In this document: piece by piece, positions 48,862 to 51,610 of the stretch
Numbering within the stretch: the first letter of the stretch is position 1
Layout: every line of letters begins with the position of its first letter
DNA from: an uncultured Opitutaceae bacterium
GTDB taxonomy: Bacteria > Verrucomicrobiota > Verrucomicrobiia > Opitutales > Opitutaceae
Assembly (NCBI GenBank): GCA_903952145.1
Contig: CAJBES010000132.1
Coordinates: forward strand, 1-51,610
Direction: 5' to 3'
Length of the DNA: 51,610 nucleotides
The notes under the pieces: generated by a model
The model's input: the letters and a program-made list of their open reading frames with translations, nothing else
Told to the model about the DNA's origin: nothing
The model's database searches: none
Made by a program: the position numbers and the translations under genes

Positions 48862-49920
48862 TCAGAAGAAGAAAAAGCGCTTCTTCTTGGATGGCCCAGG
48901 GGCCGCGGGTTCGGCGGTGGGTTTGCGACCCGCCGCGGCCGCCTCAACCGCGGCAAGGCGGGACTTGGCGAGTTGCGCAACAGGCGAATCGGGATAGACC
49001 GTGATGGCCTCGTTGTAAAAAACCCGGGCCGCAGTGTAGTTGTCGCGCTTGTAAAAATAAAAATCGGCCATCTCGATTTTGCTTTCAGCCAGCATATTGC
49101 GCATTTCGTCCAAGCCCTTCGCGGAGGCGGAGATGCTCGCGTCGTTGGGGAAAAGGATCATGAAATCCTGATAATAGGTGAGGGCTTCCTTGGTCGAGGA
49201 CTGGTCATATTCGGGGCCCTGCACCAAGCTTGCGTGGGTCTGGGCCAGCTGAAGATAGGCGTCGGGGGCCAGCAGACTCTGAGGGTAGGTGTTGACCATG
49301 CGGTCGAGCGCATCAATCGCCTCCTCGGTATTGTGCAACCGCTGGTGGCCACGGGCGATGTTCATCACAGAGAGCGGGGCATAATCACTGTAAGGTGCGT
49401 TGAACAGGATGTATTCGAAATACTCGAGGCCCTTGACGCGGGCGGGCATGAGCGGGAGCCAGCCCCAGGCGCGTGGGCGGGCCCCGTCCAAAAGCGCGCT
49501 GGCAATGCGGTATTGTTCGCCGATAATCTGGTTGAAACGAGTGGAGTTCGGGTAGCGGCTTACGATCTGCTGGAAGGACTCGAAGGCCTTGAGGTATTGC
49601 TTGCGCGCAAGGTAGAGATGCGCGCTGCGGTAGAGCGCTTCGGGGGTGTAGACCGAGTTGCCGTATTTCTTGACGACCTTGTTGTAAGACTTGATCGCGC
49701 CGCCCATGCTGCCACGTTCCTCCAAGGTGCGGGCGCGGTTCATTAGTTCCAAGGCGTTGCGGCCTTCGACGCCCGTCAAGCCGGCCAGAGCGCCGCCTTC
49801 CATCCGCCAGCCAGTCTGGGGATTCCAGACCAGATCGGCGGCGAGACGGCCGGGAGCAAGCAGCAGCACTGCCGCACTCAGCAGAGCAAAGGGCCAGTGG
49901 CGGAAAATATTCAAGAGCAT
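48862..49920 (-). CDS. BamD-like TPR outer-membrane assembly protein
   Basis: A signal peptide (HWPFALLSAAVLLLAPGRLAA) precedes TPR-type repeats of the BamD/YfiO pattern: GAIKSYNKVVKKYGNSVYTP, KAFESFQQIVSRYPNSTRF, AIDALDRMVNTYPQSLLAP and RVFYNEAITVYPDSPVAQL. BamD is the essential lipoprotein scaffold of the BAM machinery. No lipobox cysteine follows the signal peptide here, unlike E. coli BamD. At 352 residues it is longer than the usual 245, and it ends in KKKRFFFF. The start is the ATG at 49920. The role is inferred from the repeats and envelope context (lptE, fabH, plsX). Confidence 0.85.
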   Translation of the reverse strand: MLLNIFRHWPFALLSAAVLLLAPGRLAADLVWNPQTGWRMEGGALAGLTGVEGRNALELMNRARTLEERGSMGGAIKSYNKVVKKYGNSVYTPEALYRSAHLYLARKQYLKAFESFQQIVSRYPNSTRFNQIIGEQYRIASALLDGARPRAWGWLPLMPARVKGLEYFEYILFNAPYSDYAPLSVMNIARGHQRLHNTEEAIDALDRMVNTYPQSLLAPDAYLQLAQTHASLVQGPEYDQSSTKEALTYYQDFMILFPNDASISASAKGLDEMRNMLAESKIEMADFYFYKRDNYTAARVFYNEAITVYPDSPVAQLAKSRLAAVEAAAAGRKPTAEPAAPGPSKKKRFFFF

Positions 49921-49931
49921 GGGCAATTGGC

Positions 49932-50924
49932 TTACCAGCGAATCAGCGCGGACCCGTAGGTCAAGCCCGCCCCAAACGCGACGAGCAGCGTGATGTCGCC
50001 GGGCTTGATGCGGCCGGCCTTGCGCGCCTCGTCCAGGGCGATGGGCACCGAGGCGGAGGAGGTGTTGCCGTAGCGGTCGACGTTGACGAAAAAGCGGTCC
50101 ATGGGGAGTTCAAGGTATTGGGAGACGGCCTCAATGATGCGCAGGTTGGCCTGGTGCGGTATGACGAGACCAATCTGATCAGCGCGCAGACCGTGTTGTT
50201 CCAATATATCACGGGCGGACTCGTCCATGGCGCGGACCGCGAGTTTGAACACTTCCTTGCCCTTCATCTTCATGAAGTGGTCGCCGGCGGCGATGGATTC
50301 GGGGGTGGCGGGCGCATTGCTGCCGCCCTTGGGGATGTAGAGCAAATCCACATTGGCGCCGGCGGCGCCGAGCTTGGTGCCGATGATGCCGACCCCGGGT
50401 TGGTCGGAGACGCCGAGCACGACCTCACCGGCGCCGTCGCCGAAAAGCATGCAGGTGGCGCGGTCCTGCCAGTCCACGATGGCGGAGAGTTTTTCGGCGC
50501 CGATGACCAGCGCGCGCTTGTAACGACCGGACAGGAGCAGGGCGCTGACCGTGTCGAGGGCGTAAATAAACCCGGAACAGGCGGCGTTGAGATCGAAGCA
50601 GGCGGCCTGAGTCGGGACGCCGAGCTTATGCTGGACGAAGCACGCGGTGGCGGGCATCAGGAGATCGGGGGTGATGGTGGCGACGACCAGCAGGTCGATG
50701 TCAGCAGCGGTGAGCTTGGCGTCGGCGAGGGCGGCCTTGGCGGCGGTCACGGCCATGTCGGACGTGTTCTCACCCGGGGCGGCGATGTGGCGCTCGCGGA
50801 TGCCGCTGCGGGTGATGATCCACTCGTCGGAAGTCTCAACGGTTTTGGACAGTTCGTCGTTGGTGAGGATGCGGGCCGGGGCGTAGGCACCGGTGCCGAG
50901 GATGATGCAGGAGGAGGTGGCCAT
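49932..50924 (-). CDS. fabH: Beta-ketoacyl-ACP synthase III
   Basis: FabH condenses acetyl-CoA with malonyl-ACP to start fatty-acid synthesis. The 330-residue protein has the catalytic triad: C116 in LNAACSGFIYAL, H257 in VIPHQANLRI and N287 in DRYGNTSSASVP. The N-terminus (GTGAYAPARILTNDEL, then DEWIITRSGIRERHI) and the terminal LLVAFGAGLTYGSALIRW are typical. It lies 18 nt after plsX in the same orientation, the usual lipid-synthesis arrangement. Confidence 0.98.
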   Translation of the reverse strand: MATSSCIILGTGAYAPARILTNDELSKTVETSDEWIITRSGIRERHIAAPGENTSDMAVTAAKAALADAKLTAADIDLLVVATITPDLLMPATACFVQHKLGVPTQAACFDLNAACSGFIYALDTVSALLLSGRYKRALVIGAEKLSAIVDWQDRATCMLFGDGAGEVVLGVSDQPGVGIIGTKLGAAGANVDLLYIPKGGSNAPATPESIAAGDHFMKMKGKEVFKLAVRAMDESARDILEQHGLRADQIGLVIPHQANLRIIEAVSQYLELPMDRFFVNVDRYGNTSSASVPIALDEARKAGRIKPGDITLLVAFGAGLTYGSALIRW

Positions 50925-50942
50925 GAAACACAGAAAATAAAA

Positions 50943-51610
50943 TCAGGCCGGCGCGGACTCGCTGAGGATCGCGTTGGCGCTGGCAATGTCGGGTTCGATG
51001 CGGTGGTTGAGGTCGGACTTGATGATCTCGTTGGCGGCCAGGATGGCGCTGCGGATGGCGTAACGGTTGCTGGAGCCGTGGGCCTTGAGAATGTTGCCGC
51101 GCAGACCGAGGAGCGGAGCGCCGCCATAGCGCTCGGGGTTCAGGCGCTCCTTGAGGGCCGAAAACGCCCCCTTCGAGAGGATGGCGCCGGCCGTGCGCAT
51201 GGGGTTCACCTTGAGTTCTTCCTTGAGCATGATGGTGAAGAATCGCACGAGCGACTCCCAGCTCTTGAGCATGATGTTGCCGACAAAGCCGTCGCAGACG
51301 ACCACGTCCACGTGCTCGGTAAACACTTGGAATCCCTCGATGGGTCCGGCGTAATTGATGATGCGGGAGGCGCGCTTGAGCAACTCGTGGGTTTCGGTGA
51401 TGAGGGCGTTGCCCTTGCCCTCCTCGGTGCCGATGGTCATGAGGCCAACCCGGGGTTGGTCGAGACCAAGCATGACCCGGGCATAGTGGCTGCCCAGGAT
51501 GGCATTGTGCAGCAGGTGCTCGGGCTTGCCTTCGGGGTTGGCGCCGGCGTCGATCAGCACAAAGTGTCCGCCTGCGCGCGGGACGATGGCGGCGAGGGCT
51601 GGGCGGGCGA
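50943..51610 (-). CDS. plsX: Phosphate acyltransferase PlsX (N-terminus beyond window)
   Basis: PlsX makes acyl-phosphate from acyl-ACP for phospholipid synthesis. The frame is open to the right edge of the window. The first visible residues ARPALAAIVPRAGGHFVLID match the middle of PlsX, followed by GANPEGKPEHLLHNA, RVGLMTIGTEEGKGN, VDVVVCDGFVGNIMLK and the terminal PLLGLRGNILKAHGSSN. Visible length is 221 residues of about 340. It is upstream of fabH in the classical plsX-fabH order. Confidence 0.96.
   Translation of the reverse strand, partial: ARPALAAIVPRAGGHFVLIDAGANPEGKPEHLLHNAILGSHYARVMLGLDQPRVGLMTIGTEEGKGNALITETHELLKRASRIINYAGPIEGFQVFTEHVDVVVCDGFVGNIMLKSWESLVRFFTIMLKEELKVNPMRTAGAILSKGAFSALKERLNPERYGGAPLLGLRGNILKAHGSSNRYAIRSAILAANEIIKSDLNHRIEPDIASANAILSESAPA

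Overview
The window looks like chromosomal DNA of a high-GC Gram-negative bacterium of the PVC group, most likely a verrucomicrobium of the Opitutaceae type. That placement is inferred from gene content: outer-membrane assembly genes (bamD- and lptE-like), a GH127 glycoside hydrolase with a C-terminal accessory domain, Tat-exported Gfo/Idh/MocA and sodium:solute symporter genes, a Chlamydia-type putative Na+/H+ antiporter, and many short dispersed repeats. No rRNA, tRNA, CRISPR array or intact insertion sequence was seen.

Positions 1-16471 form one co-directional (minus-strand) signalling island. In transcription order it holds a hybrid kinase lacking its phosphoacceptor histidine, a 1453-aa hybrid kinase, a NarL-type kinase, a four-helix-bundle (S23/IVP-like) protein, a LuxR-type regulator, a second four-helix-bundle protein, a single-domain regulator, a frameshifted membrane/PAS sensor without a kinase domain, KaiC, two tandem KaiB proteins, a PAS kinase whose ATPase domain is split by a heptanucleotide-repeat frameshift, a truncated third four-helix-bundle gene and an Rcp1-type regulator. 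Several junctions are ATGA overlaps or gaps of 2 nt, so the kai genes, sensors and four-helix-bundle genes appear translationally linked. No kaiA is present. Arrays of at least three heptamer families lie between, at the ends of, and inside these genes.

Positions 16.9-24.1 kb are metabolic accessory genes (symporter, UroD-like methyltransferase, nitroreductase, Tat-exported oxidoreductase, TPR protein) separated by repeat-rich spacers, with an IS110-like transposase relic and a 25-bp inverted repeat bracketing about 3.7 kb. Positions 24.1-27.5 kb are a MacAB-type export operon. Positions 27.6-36.8 kb are mostly housekeeping: coaD, pgsA-pgpA, GH127, a NusG paralogue, aroQ, Nif3-like, dCMP deaminase, YqgE/AlgH, rpmJ-rpmE (both forms without a zinc motif, followed by a clear terminator) and a DUF1015 protein.

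Positions 36.9-51.6 kb hold the antiporter, a glutamate dehydrogenase, an operon of an unknown coiled-coil membrane protein with a HAD phosphatase and uvrB, hpt, an ABC ATPase plus binding-protein pair with no permease, and an envelope/lipid run (plsX, fabH, bamD-like, lptE-like, rpe).

The part most worth study is the kai-centred island: tandem KaiB, a kinase-less sensor coupled to KaiC, a histidine-less kinase, three four-helix-bundle genes, and heptamer repeats that could switch at least one kinase by phase variation.
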